DNA of 64,000 nucleotides from Acinetobacter chinensis (lineage in GTDB: Bacteria > Pseudomonadota > Gammaproteobacteria > Pseudomonadales > Moraxellaceae): positions 3,348,001 through 3,412,000 of the forward strand of contig NZ_CP032134.1 in assembly GCF_002165375.2 (NCBI RefSeq). The letters run 5' to 3'. Shown in pieces: positions 8,822 through 16,971 of this stretch (its first letter is position 1; the number at the start of each line of letters is the position of its first letter). Both the position numbers and the translations under genes were made by a program. Under the pieces are notes generated by a model, which did not search any database, was not told the DNA's origin, and saw only the letters and a program-made list of their open reading frames with translations.

Positions 8822-9274
8822 TTAACTGCAGACAATCTGCTCATTATTCATCACATTGTATGGCAGTTTGGATGCCTCAAATGTAGAACCCTCTGCAAGC
8901 ACTCTGGCACGGTTTGCTCCCTGAGCATTGAGCAGTTTCAGATCACCGCTGACACAGACACCGGTCTGAGCCGTATTTTTCAGGTTCAGTACACACCCTG
9001 CCTGCGTGACCGTAAATGTTTTCAACCCTGAAACTGTGGTCGTTTTACAGGCAGTGACAATAGGGTTCCCAGACTGGTCTTCGCAGGCTGAACAGTCGTT
9101 GTTCTTTTCACAGGCAGATGCTGCTTTTTCACTGCGGCAGACATAAGTCACTGCACCTTTGACAATGGTCTGACTATAAGAGGAGTTAAAGTTATCGCCG
9201 CCATCACCGCCACCACAACCACTGAGCAGCGCAACCAGAAATGCCGAAAATCCAAAACCTAAAATTTTTTTCAT
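8822..9274 (-). CDS. Cysteine-rich lipoprotein
   Basis: 150 residues from the ATG at 9274, preceded by TTGAGA. Lipoprotein signal MKKILGFGFSAFLVALLSGC, with the lipidated cysteine at 20, then a Gly-rich linker. The mature part has eight further cysteines, with clusters ACEKNNDCSACED and a C-terminal IVCS, suggesting disulfide bonds in the periplasm. No family recognised. First gene of a probable two-gene unit with 8105-8812; it lies just downstream of the tRNA-Phe genes. Confidence 0.75.
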   Translation of the reverse strand: MKKILGFGFSAFLVALLSGCGGGDGGDNFNSSYSQTIVKGAVTYVCRSEKAASACEKNNDCSACEDQSGNPIVTACKTTTVSGLKTFTVTQAGCVLNLKNTAQTGVCVSGDLKLLNAQGANRARVLAEGSTFEASKLPYNVMNNEQIVCS

Positions 9275-9316
9275 TGTTATCTCAATTATTATCCTCAATC
9301 TTTTATTTTAACCAAT

Positions 9317-9348
9317 AAAAAAACCCCAGACAATGTCTGAGGTTTTTT
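9317..9348. terminator. Terminator after the left tRNA-Phe copy
   Basis: Stem of about 9 bp (CCCCAGACA / TGTCTGAGG, one wobble) with A-run and T-run on either side; ends the minus-strand tRNA transcript. Confidence 0.8.
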
Positions 9349-9353
9349 GAATA

Positions 9354-9429
9354 TGGTGGCGAGACCCAGGATCGAACTGGGGACACACGGATTTTCAATC
9401 CGTTGCTCTACCTACTGAGCTATCACGCC
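9354..9429 (-). tRNA. tRNA-Phe (GAA), copy 1
   Basis: 76 bases including an encoded CCA end. Minus strand begins GGCGTGATAGCTCAGTAGG; the anticodon loop TTGAAAA gives anticodon GAA; the T-loop is GTTCGATCC. The acceptor stem has one T-T mismatch, present in both copies. A -35/-10 pair TTGACT (9463-9468) / CTTAAT (9440-9445) with 17-bp spacing lies just upstream. Confidence 0.96.
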
Positions 9430-9439
9430 GATGCGGTGT

Positions 9440-9468
9440 ATTAAGCCGTATCTGCTCTGATTAGTCAA
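9440..9468 (-). promoter_or_regulatory. Promoter of tRNA-Phe copy 1
   Basis: On the minus strand TTGACT, a 17-bp spacer, then CTTAAT, ending 11 bases before the mature tRNA 5' end. The second copy has the equivalent arrangement. Confidence 0.6.
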
Positions 9469-9510
9469 TAAAAATCATCACATTTTTATTTGATCGCATA
9501 TTTTTTATGC

Positions 9511-9540
9511 AAAAAAAAATCCCTGATGGGATCAGGGATT
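9511..9540 (-). terminator. Terminator after the right tRNA-Phe copy
   Basis: Stem AATCCCTGAT / ATCAGGGATT followed on the minus strand by nine T residues. Each tRNA copy therefore has its own terminator. Confidence 0.88.
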
Positions 9541-9564
9541 GAAAACACAAATACGTTTTAAATA

Positions 9565-9640
9565 TGGTGGCGAGACCCAGGATCGAACTGGGGACACACG
9601 GATTTTCAATCCGTTGCTCTACCTACTGAGCTATCACGCC
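9565..9640 (-). tRNA. tRNA-Phe (GAA), copy 2
   Basis: Identical over the mature 76 bases to the copy at 9354-9429, including CCA. Flanks diverge after about ten bases, except for the promoter layout and the leader GCCGAT-like stretch. An upstream TTGACG / TTTAAT pair with 17-bp spacing and its own terminator mark it as an independent transcription unit. Confidence 0.96.
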
Positions 9641-9650
9641 GATGACGCGT

Positions 9651-9679
9651 ATTAAACAGTTTAAGTCCCTGAGCGTCAA
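9651..9679 (-). promoter_or_regulatory. Promoter of tRNA-Phe copy 2
   Basis: Minus strand TTGACG (9674-9679), 17-bp spacer, TTTAAT (9651-9656). Confidence 0.6.
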
Positions 9680-9796
9680 GCAGCTTTCTGAATAATTGCT
9701 TTTAAATGTTCACTTTTACAGCATATTATCTATTTTTTAAAACTGTTTACTGCTGATGATTCAGTTATATAGTCGGTTTTTATTAACCTACACACA

Positions 9797-9825
9797 TAAA
9801 AAAAGCAGTCCTGAGACTGCTTTAA
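9797..9825 (-). terminator. Terminator after the PanZ-like gene
   Basis: Stem AAGCAGTC / GACTGCTT followed on the minus strand by a T-run. Confidence 0.88.
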
Positions 9826-9837
9826 AAACGGTATTCT

Positions 9838-10215
9838 TCAAATTTTACCGATGTGATCCAGACAGCGGTGTATCGCGCCACAGCCCGGTTCGAAGGCTTT
9901 AACACCCTTTTCTTCTTCCATACGACAGGCTTCTTCCACCAGCCTTTCAGCAACGCCCCGCCCTCGGTTAGCGGGATGAACCACGATATTTTCCAGGGTT
10001 CTGCTGTCTCCCTGTCCAGTGCACCAGAGTGCACCAATCAGTTTAGTATTAAATTCTGCGGTATAAACCAGGGTATACTGAGCTAAGTTCTGCTCAAGTT
10101 GTTCAATGGCATCCTGCCCATCACTAAATTCTGGGCTTGTGTCATACAGTCGCTCAAGCTGGCTGCGCACTTCGTCATTTTCAAGTGAAGTATAGGCATG
10201 TACGGTTATAGGCAT
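9838..10215 (-). CDS. GNAT-fold protein, PanZ-like acetyl-CoA sensor
   Basis: 125 residues, about the size of E. coli PanZ/PanM. The GNAT core is visible: TLVYTAEFNTKLIGALWCTG, the acetyl-CoA pyrophosphate loop NRGRGVAERLVEEA (about 84-97), and a C-terminal strand. PanZ proteins bind acetyl-CoA and trigger self-cleavage of aspartate decarboxylase PanD, so they set beta-alanine and CoA synthesis. The PanZ assignment rests on length and general resemblance; an ordinary small-molecule acetyltransferase is the alternative. Divergent from hisB. Confidence 0.62.
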   Translation of the reverse strand: MPITVHAYTSLENDEVRSQLERLYDTSPEFSDGQDAIEQLEQNLAQYTLVYTAEFNTKLIGALWCTGQGDSRTLENIVVHPANRGRGVAERLVEEACRMEEEKGVKAFEPGCGAIHRCLDHIGKI

Positions 10216-10317
10216 TGATTAACCCTCCTGAGCAATCTAATATGCAGTGACTTTCGTCAAAGCGAAACATCTTTACATCAAACTTTTAATTTTTGACGTT
10301 TTTTGAGGAACGTGTCT

Positions 10318-10911
10318 ATGGCGCAACGTATCAGTGAAGTAGTAAGAAACACCAACGAAACTAAAATACGTGTTCGTGTGAATCTTGACGGTACTGGTCA
10401 AGGCACGCTGAACACCGGTGTTCCATTTTTAGACCATATGATTGATCAAATCAAGCGTCATGGACTGTTTGATATTGATATTCACTGTGATGGTGACTTG
10501 GAAATCGATGATCACCACACGGTTGAGGACTGCGGTATCACTTTAGGACAGGCTTTCGCTCAGGCTTTAGGCGATAAAAAAGGTCTGCGCCGTTATGGTC
10601 ATTTCTATGCACCGCTTGATGAATCTTTAAGCCGCGTGGTGGTGGATCTGTCTGGTCGTCCTGGTCTGTTCATGGATATTCCGTTTACCCGTGCCATGAT
10701 CGGTCGTTTTGATGTTGACCTGTTTTCAGAGTTTTTCCAGGGTTTTGTCAATCATGCGCTGATGACACTGCACATTGACAACTTAAAAGGCAAAAACAGC
10801 CACCACCAGATTGAAAGTGTATTTAAAGCATTTGCACGTGCTTTACGCATGGCTTGCGAGGTTGACCCTCGTGCAGAAAATACTGTGGCATCGACCAAAG
10901 GAACATTGTAA
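10318..10911 (+). CDS. hisB: HisB, imidazoleglycerol-phosphate dehydratase
   Basis: 197 residues from the ATG at 10318, which follows GAGGA at 8 bases; an in-frame TTG further upstream lacks a ribosome site. This is the short monofunctional IGPD. The metal-binding signatures are GDLEIDDHHTVEDCGI and the repeat-related KGKNSHHQIES near the C-terminus. It catalyses the sixth step of histidine synthesis, dehydrating imidazole glycerol phosphate to imidazole acetol phosphate. Its stop overlaps the hisH start by one base (TAATG), so the two are translationally coupled. Confidence 0.96.
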   Translation: MAQRISEVVRNTNETKIRVRVNLDGTGQGTLNTGVPFLDHMIDQIKRHGLFDIDIHCDGDLEIDDHHTVEDCGITLGQAFAQALGDKKGLRRYGHFYAPLDESLSRVVVDLSGRPGLFMDIPFTRAMIGRFDVDLFSEFFQGFVNHALMTLHIDNLKGKNSHHQIESVFKAFARALRMACEVDPRAENTVASTKGTL

Positions 10912-11528
10912 TGACCCGTATTGCCCTTCTTGACTATGGCATGGGAAACCTTCACTCAGCAGCAAAAGCCCTTGAACATGTCGGTGCAACTGTTGATGTG
11001 ACCAATGATCCAAAACTGATTGCTCAGGCAGACAAAATCGTATTTCCTGGTGTAGGCGCAATGCGTGACTGCATGCAGGGAATGCGTGAAGCAGGTATTG
11101 ATGAAGTCGTACGCAAGGCAGCTTTCAACAAACCTGTTTTAGCGATTTGTGTCGGTATGCAGGCTTTGCTGGAATCTTCTGAAGAAAATGGCGGTTCTGA
11201 AGCACTGGGCATTTTTGAAGGTGTGGTCAAACGCTTTCCCGATATGAAAGGCTTAAAAGTGCCTCATATGGGCTGGAATCAGGTGCATCAGGCTGACCCT
11301 GAGCATCCGATGTGGAAAAATATTGAGCAGGATGCACGTTTCTACTTTGTACACAGCTACTATGTAGAACCTGAAAATACTGCCTATACTGCTGCCACCT
11401 GTAATTATGGCATTGAGTTCTGTACCGCGATTCACAAAGAAAATCTGTTTGCGACTCAGTTCCATCCAGAGAAAAGCCATACTGTAGGCTTACAGCTTCT
11501 GAAAAACTTTGTGGAATGGGATATCTGA
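10911..11528 (+). CDS. hisH: HisH, glutamine amidotransferase subunit of imidazole glycerol phosphate synthase
   Basis: 205 residues, class I amidotransferase fold. It starts IALLDYGMGNLHSAAKAL; nucleophile C80 lies in VLAICVGMQALLE, and the catalytic His/Glu pair is in FHPEKSHTVG. It releases ammonia from glutamine for HisF, which is encoded 4.3 kb downstream rather than adjacent. HisF and HisH form the heterodimeric synthase. The nucleophile motif reads CVGMQ, a common variant of CxGMQ. Confidence 0.95.
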   Translation: MTRIALLDYGMGNLHSAAKALEHVGATVDVTNDPKLIAQADKIVFPGVGAMRDCMQGMREAGIDEVVRKAAFNKPVLAICVGMQALLESSEENGGSEALGIFEGVVKRFPDMKGLKVPHMGWNQVHQADPEHPMWKNIEQDARFYFVHSYYVEPENTAYTAATCNYGIEFCTAIHKENLFATQFHPEKSHTVGLQLLKNFVEWDI

Positions 11529-11592
11529 TTCTGTTTTTAGTCTCAGATATTATCCGTTTCAAAGAAAAGCTCATTTTTAAATGGGCTTTTTT
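11521..11592 (+). terminator. Terminator region after hisH
   Basis: A first hairpin (ATATCTGA / TCAGATAT, 11521-11550) overlaps the hisH end. A second, AAGCTCAT / ATGGGCTT with following T-run (11565-11592), looks like the functional intrinsic terminator. Confidence 0.7.
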
Positions 11593-11610
11593 AATGTTCT
11601 GTTTCAGTCC

Positions 11611-12009
11611 TCAGTCTTCCCGTGTGACAAAACCACCTTCGACCGGTCTGACACTGACTCGGATTTCAGCGTCCAGATTCAGCTCTGCATAGCGCAGTTT
11701 CAGTTCATTCATCAGCTGTTCAACGCTTGCCTGTTTCAGCAGTACCAGATCTGCAGGTACTCCACTTTCAGCGCCAGCAGGTTTACCTTCAAGTATCCAG
11801 CGTTCAGACACACCTAAATACTTTGCCAGCTCCATCAGACTCTGCGCACTGGGTACAGACTGCCCCTGCAGCCATCGCCCCACTGTGTCTTTTGAAACCT
11901 CAAGCGCAGAGACAATATCAGAGGTTTTTATATTCTTTTCCTGAATCAGCTGTTTGATCCGTTTTGCTCCATCGACAAATGCAGAAAACTCATCATCCCT
12001 GTTGCTCAT
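11611..12009 (-). CDS. XRE-type helix-turn-helix regulator
   Basis: 132 residues. The HTH is at about 17-70: IKQLIQEKNIKTSDIVSALE, VSKDTVGRWLQGQSVPS, then LMELAKYLGVSERWILEG, the usual Cro/C1 continuation. The C-terminal 60 residues form a predicted helix and strand with no recognised ligand domain. It is divergent from the 12101 exonuclease gene with 91 bases between, so it may regulate itself or that gene. Target unknown. Confidence 0.85.
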   Translation of the reverse strand: MSNRDDEFSAFVDGAKRIKQLIQEKNIKTSDIVSALEVSKDTVGRWLQGQSVPSAQSLMELAKYLGVSERWILEGKPAGAESGVPADLVLLKQASVEQLMNELKLRYAELNLDAEIRVSVRPVEGGFVTRED

Positions 12010-12100
12010 TGTTTTTACTCCTCTGTACAGTTGCTCTGCAAAACTAACATTTTTTGTTCAGCTTTTGCTATAACAGTAAAAAAACTTCAGGCTCTTTCTT

Positions 12101-12718
12101 TTGGATCATTCAGCACCCACTTTGCCGGATACAGCAACCATCAGTACTTATCCTCTGTTTCAGAATCTACCGCTGGAACGGATCAGGGTTATTCAGACCC
12201 TCGATCAGTGTCAGCAGATTGAAGCTGAGCTTAAAGCGGCGAAAATTCTGGGCTTTGATACTGAGTCCCGTCCAACATTTACCAAAGGTGAAACTCAGAC
12301 TGGCCCTCATCTGATTCAGCTTGCCACAGAAACAGATGCATGGCTGTTTCAGGTCTCCCCAGAAATTCTGCAATTTCTGCAAACTGTACTTTCCAGCCAC
12401 ACTCAGCTGAAAACAGGATTTGGACTGAAAAATGATGCACACCTGTTCCGTAAAAAAGGCATCCAGCTGAATCATACGGTTGATCTGTCCAGATGCTTCA
12501 CACAGCTGGGGTTTAAGAATCCTTTGGGTATTAAAAATGCCATTGCTGTTCTGTTCCAGCAGAATTTCCCCAAACGCAAATCTGTCAGTACCTCCAACTG
12601 GTCACGGAAAAACCTGAGTCCACAGCAGATTGAATATGCCGCAGCAGATGCCTATGCCCCTGTACTGATTTTTAAGGCACTTCAGCAACAGGGTTTACTT
12701 CCACCTGATATTTCATAA
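12101..12718 (+). CDS. 3'-5' exonuclease, DEDDy (RNase D-like) superfamily
   Basis: 205 residues. The DEDDy motifs are in order: Exo I FDTESRPTF (about 48-56), Exo II GFGLKNDAHLF with its Asp (about 107-117), and Exo III YAAADAYAPVLIF with Tyr and Asp (about 184-196). Single-domain relatives act on RNA or DNA 3' ends. The start must be the TTG at 12101 or very close: the frame is open only seven codons upstream and no internal ATG precedes Exo I. An AGG lies about 9 bases before the TTG. It lies between hisH and hisA on the same strand. Confidence 0.85.
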   Translation: MDHSAPTLPDTATISTYPLFQNLPLERIRVIQTLDQCQQIEAELKAAKILGFDTESRPTFTKGETQTGPHLIQLATETDAWLFQVSPEILQFLQTVLSSHTQLKTGFGLKNDAHLFRKKGIQLNHTVDLSRCFTQLGFKNPLGIKNAIAVLFQQNFPKRKSVSTSNWSRKNLSPQQIEYAAADAYAPVLIFKALQQQGLLPPDIS

Positions 12719-12840
12719 AATTTTCTGCATAAATCTGCTTTGCTGTAATAAAAGCCAGTGCAGGCTCTTAGAAATTGATCAATATTTTGCTAAGATTAGC
12801 GCCAATAAATTCTTTATGAGACTGGGCTAGGAGCGAAAGC

Positions 12841-13572
12841 ATGCTGATCATCCCTGCAATTGACCTGAAAGATGGCAAATGTGTCCGTTTAAAACAAGGT
12901 CGTATGGAAGACGATACCGTATTTTCTGATGATCCAGTTGCCACTGCACAGCATTGGGTCAATGAAGGCGCACGCCGTCTGCATCTGGTCGATCTGAACG
13001 GTGCTTTCGCAGGTACACCAATCCATAAGCCTGTGGTTGAAGCCATTGCCAAAGCACAGCCAGAGCTTCCAATTCAGATTGGTGGCGGTATCCGTTCCCT
13101 TGAAACCATTGAACACTACCTGGATGCAGGTGTGTCTTTTGTGATTATTGGAACAAAAGCTGTTAAAGAACCTGAATTTGTTGAAGAAGCATGCAAAAAA
13201 TTTGCAGGTCATATCATTGTTGGTATTGATGCGATCAACGGCATGGTGGCAACAGATGGCTGGGCAAATGTCACTGATGTTAAAGCAACCGATTTAGCAA
13301 AACGCTTTGCAGATGCAGGTGTTTCCAGCATTGTGTACACAGACATTGCCCGTGACGGCATGATGCAGGGTGTAAACGTTGAGCAGACTGTACATCTTGC
13401 ACAGTACTCAGGTCTACCTGTAATTGCTTCAGGTGGCGTGACCAACCTGGATGATGTCCGCAACTTAAAAGGTCAGCCTGGTATTTTAGGTGCGATCACG
13501 GGTCGTGCGATCTATGAAAATACACTGAACCTGCGTGAAGCTCAGCTGTTACTGGATGCACAGTCTCTGTAA
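12841..13572 (+). CDS. hisA: HisA, phosphoribosylformimino-5-aminoimidazole carboxamide ribotide isomerase
   Basis: 243 residues with the (beta/alpha)8 barrel of the HisA/HisF family. It starts MLIIPAIDLKDGKCVRLKQG, where the catalytic Asp (AIDL) lies. Other marks are HLVDLNGAF, QIGGGIRS, and the second catalytic Asp in YTDIARDGMMQG, then ASGGV. It catalyses the fourth step of histidine synthesis and supplies the HisFH substrate. AGGAG precedes the ATG at good spacing. It is a monocistronic-looking unit closed by its own terminator. Confidence 0.96.
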   Translation: MLIIPAIDLKDGKCVRLKQGRMEDDTVFSDDPVATAQHWVNEGARRLHLVDLNGAFAGTPIHKPVVEAIAKAQPELPIQIGGGIRSLETIEHYLDAGVSFVIIGTKAVKEPEFVEEACKKFAGHIIVGIDAINGMVATDGWANVTDVKATDLAKRFADAGVSSIVYTDIARDGMMQGVNVEQTVHLAQYSGLPVIASGGVTNLDDVRNLKGQPGILGAITGRAIYENTLNLREAQLLLDAQSL

Positions 13573-13587
13573 GACGGTTTAGCCAAT

Positions 13588-13618
13588 AAAAAAGAGGTCG
13601 ATATGACCTCTTTTTTTA
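13588..13618 (+). terminator. Terminator after hisA
   Basis: Stem AAGAGGTC / GACCTCTT, loop of five bases, followed by a T-run. Confidence 0.9.
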
Positions 13619-13657
13619 TTCAGGATGTTTACTGTTTATACCTTCAGGATTTTATCA

Positions 13658-14056
13658 TCAGTCTGTATACATCGCCCTGTTGTCATTCAGGGTAATGATT
13701 CCCCTTAAAGCCCGATAAACAATCCAGACCCATGCCAGTCCAATCACCACGATACAAAAAGCAGATGCGCCCAGCGCAACACCGGCAAACAGCTCAGGAT
13801 TCTGTCCGCTATAAAACAGAAATATAAACGGTACAAAGGCTATGACATTCCAGATGAGATACCACCAGAACGTTCTGATCTGCCAGGTAAAATGACTTTC
13901 AAAGATAGTGCCTTTGACCGAACTGCGTTTTATATAATTAATGATCAGCGCAATCACGGCGAGCAGACCTGCCGAAAAAATAGCAACAATATAAAGAATA
14001 TACAGAACAAGTGTCAGAGATCGGTTCGGATCTTTATCTATCTCATAATTCATCAT
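13658..14056 (-). CDS. Small inner-membrane protein (DUF4870-like)
   Basis: 132 residues with three or four predicted membrane segments (about 15-43, 66-84, 92-117). The arrangement with IKRSSVKGTIFESHFTWQIRTFWW between the first two matches the DUF4870/Tic20-like group of small membrane proteins. No enzymatic motif and no known role. Two adjacent ATG codons (14056 and 14053) follow GAGGG; the second has the better spacing. It is followed upstream by another membrane protein gene on the same strand. Confidence 0.72.
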   Translation of the reverse strand: MMNYEIDKDPNRSLTLVLYILYIVAIFSAGLLAVIALIINYIKRSSVKGTIFESHFTWQIRTFWWYLIWNVIAFVPFIFLFYSGQNPELFAGVALGASAFCIVVIGLAWVWIVYRALRGIITLNDNRAMYTD

Positions 14057-14080
14057 CTACCCTCAGCAAAAAGCACCCAG

Positions 14081-14707
14081 TTAAATATGCAGGCTGTTAA
14101 AAGGTGAAATCAGCCATAAAATCAGCAATATATTAAAACCTATGGTACAAAAATAAATCTGACGGAAAGGTTGTTTTTGTGTTTTATGTCGTAAACGCTG
14201 CTGAGCCAGCCAGGCCGCCGGCCATCCTCCCAGGAAGGACAACAGATGCAGAGTATTTTCAGGAACACGCCGATTGTTCTGTTGTGCAGCTTCTTTATCC
14301 TGCGCATACACCCAGTAAGTCATGACGTTGATGATACTGATGAACAGCAGAATCATTCCCTGTAATTTTCCAGCCAGCACAAGCCCTGCCAGTACCACAA
14401 TATAAGCAACACTCAATATCTGCATACCCTGCAGCCGTGGACTGGCATGAGATGCAGATGGCTGAGCCCTTGAGGGTTTTTTCTGGGTCTGTGTGGCTTT
14501 CAGATAAGTCACCTGACGGGCTTTACAGCGCCCCTGACCATCCAGCTGAACCACATACTCCAGTGCACAGCCGACGATTGGACGTGGACCAGGTCGGGAA
14601 AAATCCTTGATGTGCAGAAATACACGATCTTTTGAGACATCCTCAGGCTGAATAAAACCATAGCCTTTTTCATCAAACCATTCCACCAACCGACCCTGAT
14701 CGCGCAT
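14081..14707 (-). CDS. Cold-shock-domain plus DUF1294 membrane protein
   Basis: 208 residues from the ATG at 14707, with GAGG five bases upstream (a GTG two codons earlier is less likely). The N-terminal domain (about 1-70) is a cold-shock OB fold: GRLVEWFDEKGYGFIQPED and VFLHIKDF, the RNP-like motifs. The C-terminal half has about three membrane segments and the DUF1294 motif FLGGWPAAWLAQQRLRHKTQK. The fusion would tether a nucleic-acid-binding domain to the inner membrane. Function unknown. It ends 24 bases before the DUF4870-like gene start. Confidence 0.85.
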   Translation of the reverse strand: MRDQGRLVEWFDEKGYGFIQPEDVSKDRVFLHIKDFSRPGPRPIVGCALEYVVQLDGQGRCKARQVTYLKATQTQKKPSRAQPSASHASPRLQGMQILSVAYIVVLAGLVLAGKLQGMILLFISIINVMTYWVYAQDKEAAQQNNRRVPENTLHLLSFLGGWPAAWLAQQRLRHKTQKQPFRQIYFCTIGFNILLILWLISPFNSLHI

Positions 14708-14719
14708 TTTCACCTCATT

Positions 14720-15667
14720 TTATGCTGTAACAAATTTCATCCGTTCAATCAGCATATTACGCATTTCTACGGGGTTTTTCTGCAGAATATCTGTTCCTGT
14801 ACGTCCTTCCATTGCATTTTTCTGTGCAATCTGTAAACGCATCATCCAGAATCTGCCCGCTGCCATCGCCAGATACAGCTCCAGACAGGATTTTTCATCT
14901 TCTGTCAGCGCTCGTACCGCACTATATGCTTCCAGATAGGCCATCGCTTTTTCTTCGTTCAGTACAACCGAAGGATAATCCGTACAGAAATCATTCATGC
15001 TGATGGCAATATCAAACAGCAATTCATCTTTATTCAGCTCATAAAAATCCAGAATGCCTTTCAGTTCATCGCCATCAAACAGCGTGTTGTCCCTGAACAG
15101 ATCTGAATGAATAAAACCGCGGGGACGGTCTGGATACATCATGCTCAAAGCATCGTACAGCCCCAGCAGATTACTGAGTAAGGTGCGGTCTGCCATGTCC
15201 AGTGTAGGCTGAATCTCTTTTGCCACACTTCGCCAGTAACGGTGATCCCGATATTCTGCACGCTGAAGCGGAAAATCCAGCAGTGCCACATGCATCTGTG
15301 CCTGTGCCTGTGCAATTGCCCTGACCTGCCCTACAGTAGATGGCATCGGGTGTTTGCCCATCATTCTTGGAGCAATCTGAGCCGGTTTATTTTTTAAGAT
15401 ATGAATGGATTTTCCACTGTGCTTTAAAGGTACAGGCACAGCCAACCCCTGCTGCCCCAGATGTTCCAGTACCGGCACCAGTTCAGATGCACCCTGCTCA
15501 TCCATTTCTTCAAAAATCGTCAGTACATACTGAGCTGTGTCACAGACCACAAAATAATTGGTATTCTGGATACCACCCTGAATAGGAATCAGATCTGTCA
15601 CCTCCAGTTGATAAGGCGCTGCAAAATCCTGAACTTCCTTTAAACTCAGTGGGGTATAAACCGACAT
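14720..15667 (-). CDS. thrB: ThrB, homoserine kinase (aminoglycoside-phosphotransferase-like type)
   Basis: 315 residues. This is the APH-fold homoserine kinase of Pseudomonas and relatives, not the GHMP type of E. coli. It begins MSVYTPLSLKEVQDFAAPYQL, with IQGGIQNTNYFV in the nucleotide loop. The catalytic loop is FIHSDLFRDNTLFDG, and the Mg site is ILDFYELNKDELLFDIA. It phosphorylates homoserine for threonine synthesis. It sits upstream of, and 12 bases from, the cold-shock/DUF1294 gene on the same strand and is divergent from hisF. Confidence 0.92.
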   Translation of the reverse strand: MSVYTPLSLKEVQDFAAPYQLEVTDLIPIQGGIQNTNYFVVCDTAQYVLTIFEEMDEQGASELVPVLEHLGQQGLAVPVPLKHSGKSIHILKNKPAQIAPRMMGKHPMPSTVGQVRAIAQAQAQMHVALLDFPLQRAEYRDHRYWRSVAKEIQPTLDMADRTLLSNLLGLYDALSMMYPDRPRGFIHSDLFRDNTLFDGDELKGILDFYELNKDELLFDIAISMNDFCTDYPSVVLNEEKAMAYLEAYSAVRALTEDEKSCLELYLAMAAGRFWMMRLQIAQKNAMEGRTGTDILQKNPVEMRNMLIERMKFVTA

Positions 15668-15780
15668 AGAAAACCTGCAAAAAAACTTAGCTAAGTTTGA
15701 TAGAATAGCCGTTCAATCTGCCAAGGTGTAGCACCTGTGCGGGTCAGTTTCATAATTGGCTGTAATAACTGGAAAAATTT

Positions 15781-16539
15781 ATGCTCGCTAAACGTATTAT
15801 TCCTTGCCTGGACGTAGATAATGGTCGGGTGGTGAAAGGTGTTCAATTTCTTGATATCCGTGATGCAGGTGACCCTGTCGAAGTTGCCCGCCGCTACAAT
15901 GAGCAGGGCGCAGACGAAATTACTTTCCTGGATATTACAGCGACTTCCAATGGCCGTGACACCACTTACCGTACCGTAGAACGTATGGCAGAGTCTGTTT
16001 TTGTACCTCTGACTGTCGGTGGCGGTGTCCGTAAAGTCGAAGATATCCGTCTGTTGCTCAATGCCGGTGCAGACAAAGTCAGCATCAACTCAGCCGCGGT
16101 CTTCAATCCTGAATTTGTTCAGGAAGCCTCTCAGCGTTTTGGCGCTCAATGTATTGTGGTCGCAATTGATGCGAAAAAAACCGCTGAAAATAAATGGGAA
16201 ATTTTTACCCACGGCGGTCGTAAGACAACTGGAATTGATGCCATCGAATGGGCAGTAAAAATGGCTGATTTCGGTGCAGGCGAACTGTTGATCACCTCAA
16301 TGGATGCCGATGGTACCAAAGCAGGTTACGACCTTGAGCTGATGCGTCAGATCAATGACCGTGTCACCATTCCAACTATTGCATCTGGTGGTGTAGGTAA
16401 TTTACAGCACCTGGCAGATGGTATCTTAAAAGGTGGGGCAGATGCTGTACTGGCTGCATCCATTTTCCACTTCGGTCAGCACACGATCCCTGAAGCAAAA
16501 AAATACCTTGCTGAACAAGGAATTGAAATGCGCCTCTAA
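15781..16539 (+). CDS. hisF: HisF, cyclase subunit of imidazole glycerol phosphate synthase
   Basis: 252 residues. It begins MLAKRIIPCLDVDNGRVVKGVQF with the catalytic Asp in PCLDV; the second Asp is in TSMDADGTKAGYD. Barrel phosphate sites are TVGGGVR and ASGGVG. With HisH it makes imidazole glycerol phosphate and the purine precursor AICAR. Only this his gene lies on the far side of thrB. It is followed by a long-stem terminator. Confidence 0.96.
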   Translation: MLAKRIIPCLDVDNGRVVKGVQFLDIRDAGDPVEVARRYNEQGADEITFLDITATSNGRDTTYRTVERMAESVFVPLTVGGGVRKVEDIRLLLNAGADKVSINSAAVFNPEFVQEASQRFGAQCIVVAIDAKKTAENKWEIFTHGGRKTTGIDAIEWAVKMADFGAGELLITSMDADGTKAGYDLELMRQINDRVTIPTIASGGVGNLQHLADGILKGGADAVLAASIFHFGQHTIPEAKKYLAEQGIEMRL

Positions 16540-16554
16540 GGCTCAGTCACCTTT

Positions 16555-16590
16555 GACAAAGAGTATTCACTGCATGCTCTTTGTCATTTT
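16555..16590 (+). terminator. Terminator after hisF
   Basis: Nine-bp stem GACAAAGAG / CTCTTTGTC around a 13-base loop, followed by ATTTTAAAA. Confidence 0.7.
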
Positions 16591-16712
16591 AAAACAGTTT
16601 AAAAGTGCTTATCCAGGCGAAAAACAGCTCAGCTTTCAGATGATATATATTATTTTCAGTATTCATCCTGATCAAAAATGCTGAAATCCGCATCCGATAT
16701 AAAAATTCAGGG

Positions 16713-16740
16713 TAAAAAAAAGGAGCCTTGAAGACTCCTT
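16713..16740 (-). terminator. Minus-strand intrinsic terminator
   Basis: Minus strand AAGGAG...CTCCTT stem followed by eight T residues. It ends transcription entering from the hydroxylase gene or from the small-RNA promoter at about 16826-16890. Confidence 0.8.
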
Positions 16741-16819
16741 GAAACCGAAGAAACTACAGCACGTGGTTTAAAATCAAACAGAAATTATTACAGCTGAAAT
16801 TCATATCAATATCTAACTG
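16713..16819 (-). ncRNA. Candidate small RNA co-regulated with the fatty acid hydroxylase gene
   Basis: A transcript starting about 7 bases after the -10 box TATAGT (16826-16831, minus strand) would run about 105 bases to the terminator at 16713-16740. The only frame inside is a 16-codon ORF starting MNFSCNNF without a clear ribosome site, so a regulatory RNA is the better guess. The promoter has the same half-sites, spacing and -10 position as the hydroxylase promoter. The hydroxylase mRNA itself may read through here, so it could also be a 3'-UTR RNA. Confidence 0.5.
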
Positions 16820-16825
16820 CCAAAG

Positions 16826-16890
16826 ACTATATGTTAAAAAACATACAGGATATTGACATTTCACACCACAAAAGTTGACAAATCACGACA
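16826..16890 (-). promoter_or_regulatory. Predicted AraC-type operator and promoter, copy 2
   Basis: On the minus strand: distal half-site TGTCGTGATTTGTCAA (16890-16875), proximal half-site ending TGTCAATAT 22 bp further on, then exactly 18 bp to TATAGT. The copy at 17614-17678 has distal TGTCGCAATTTGTCAA (14 of 16 identical), the same 22-bp period, the same GTCAATAT and the same 18 bp to TATATT. Confidence 0.62.
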
Positions 16891-16971
16891 TTTTCTTAAA
16901 CACATGCCCTGTTCTGCCAACCCGTAGACATTATATCATTTTCAACCGCTGATCCTGTTTGATAGCTACGC

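Noticed and set aside
9354..9640. Duplicated tRNA-Phe as attachment-site duplication of a mobile element
   Set aside because: Each copy has its own promoter and terminator and nothing but about 135 bases lies between, so this is a normal tandem gene pair.
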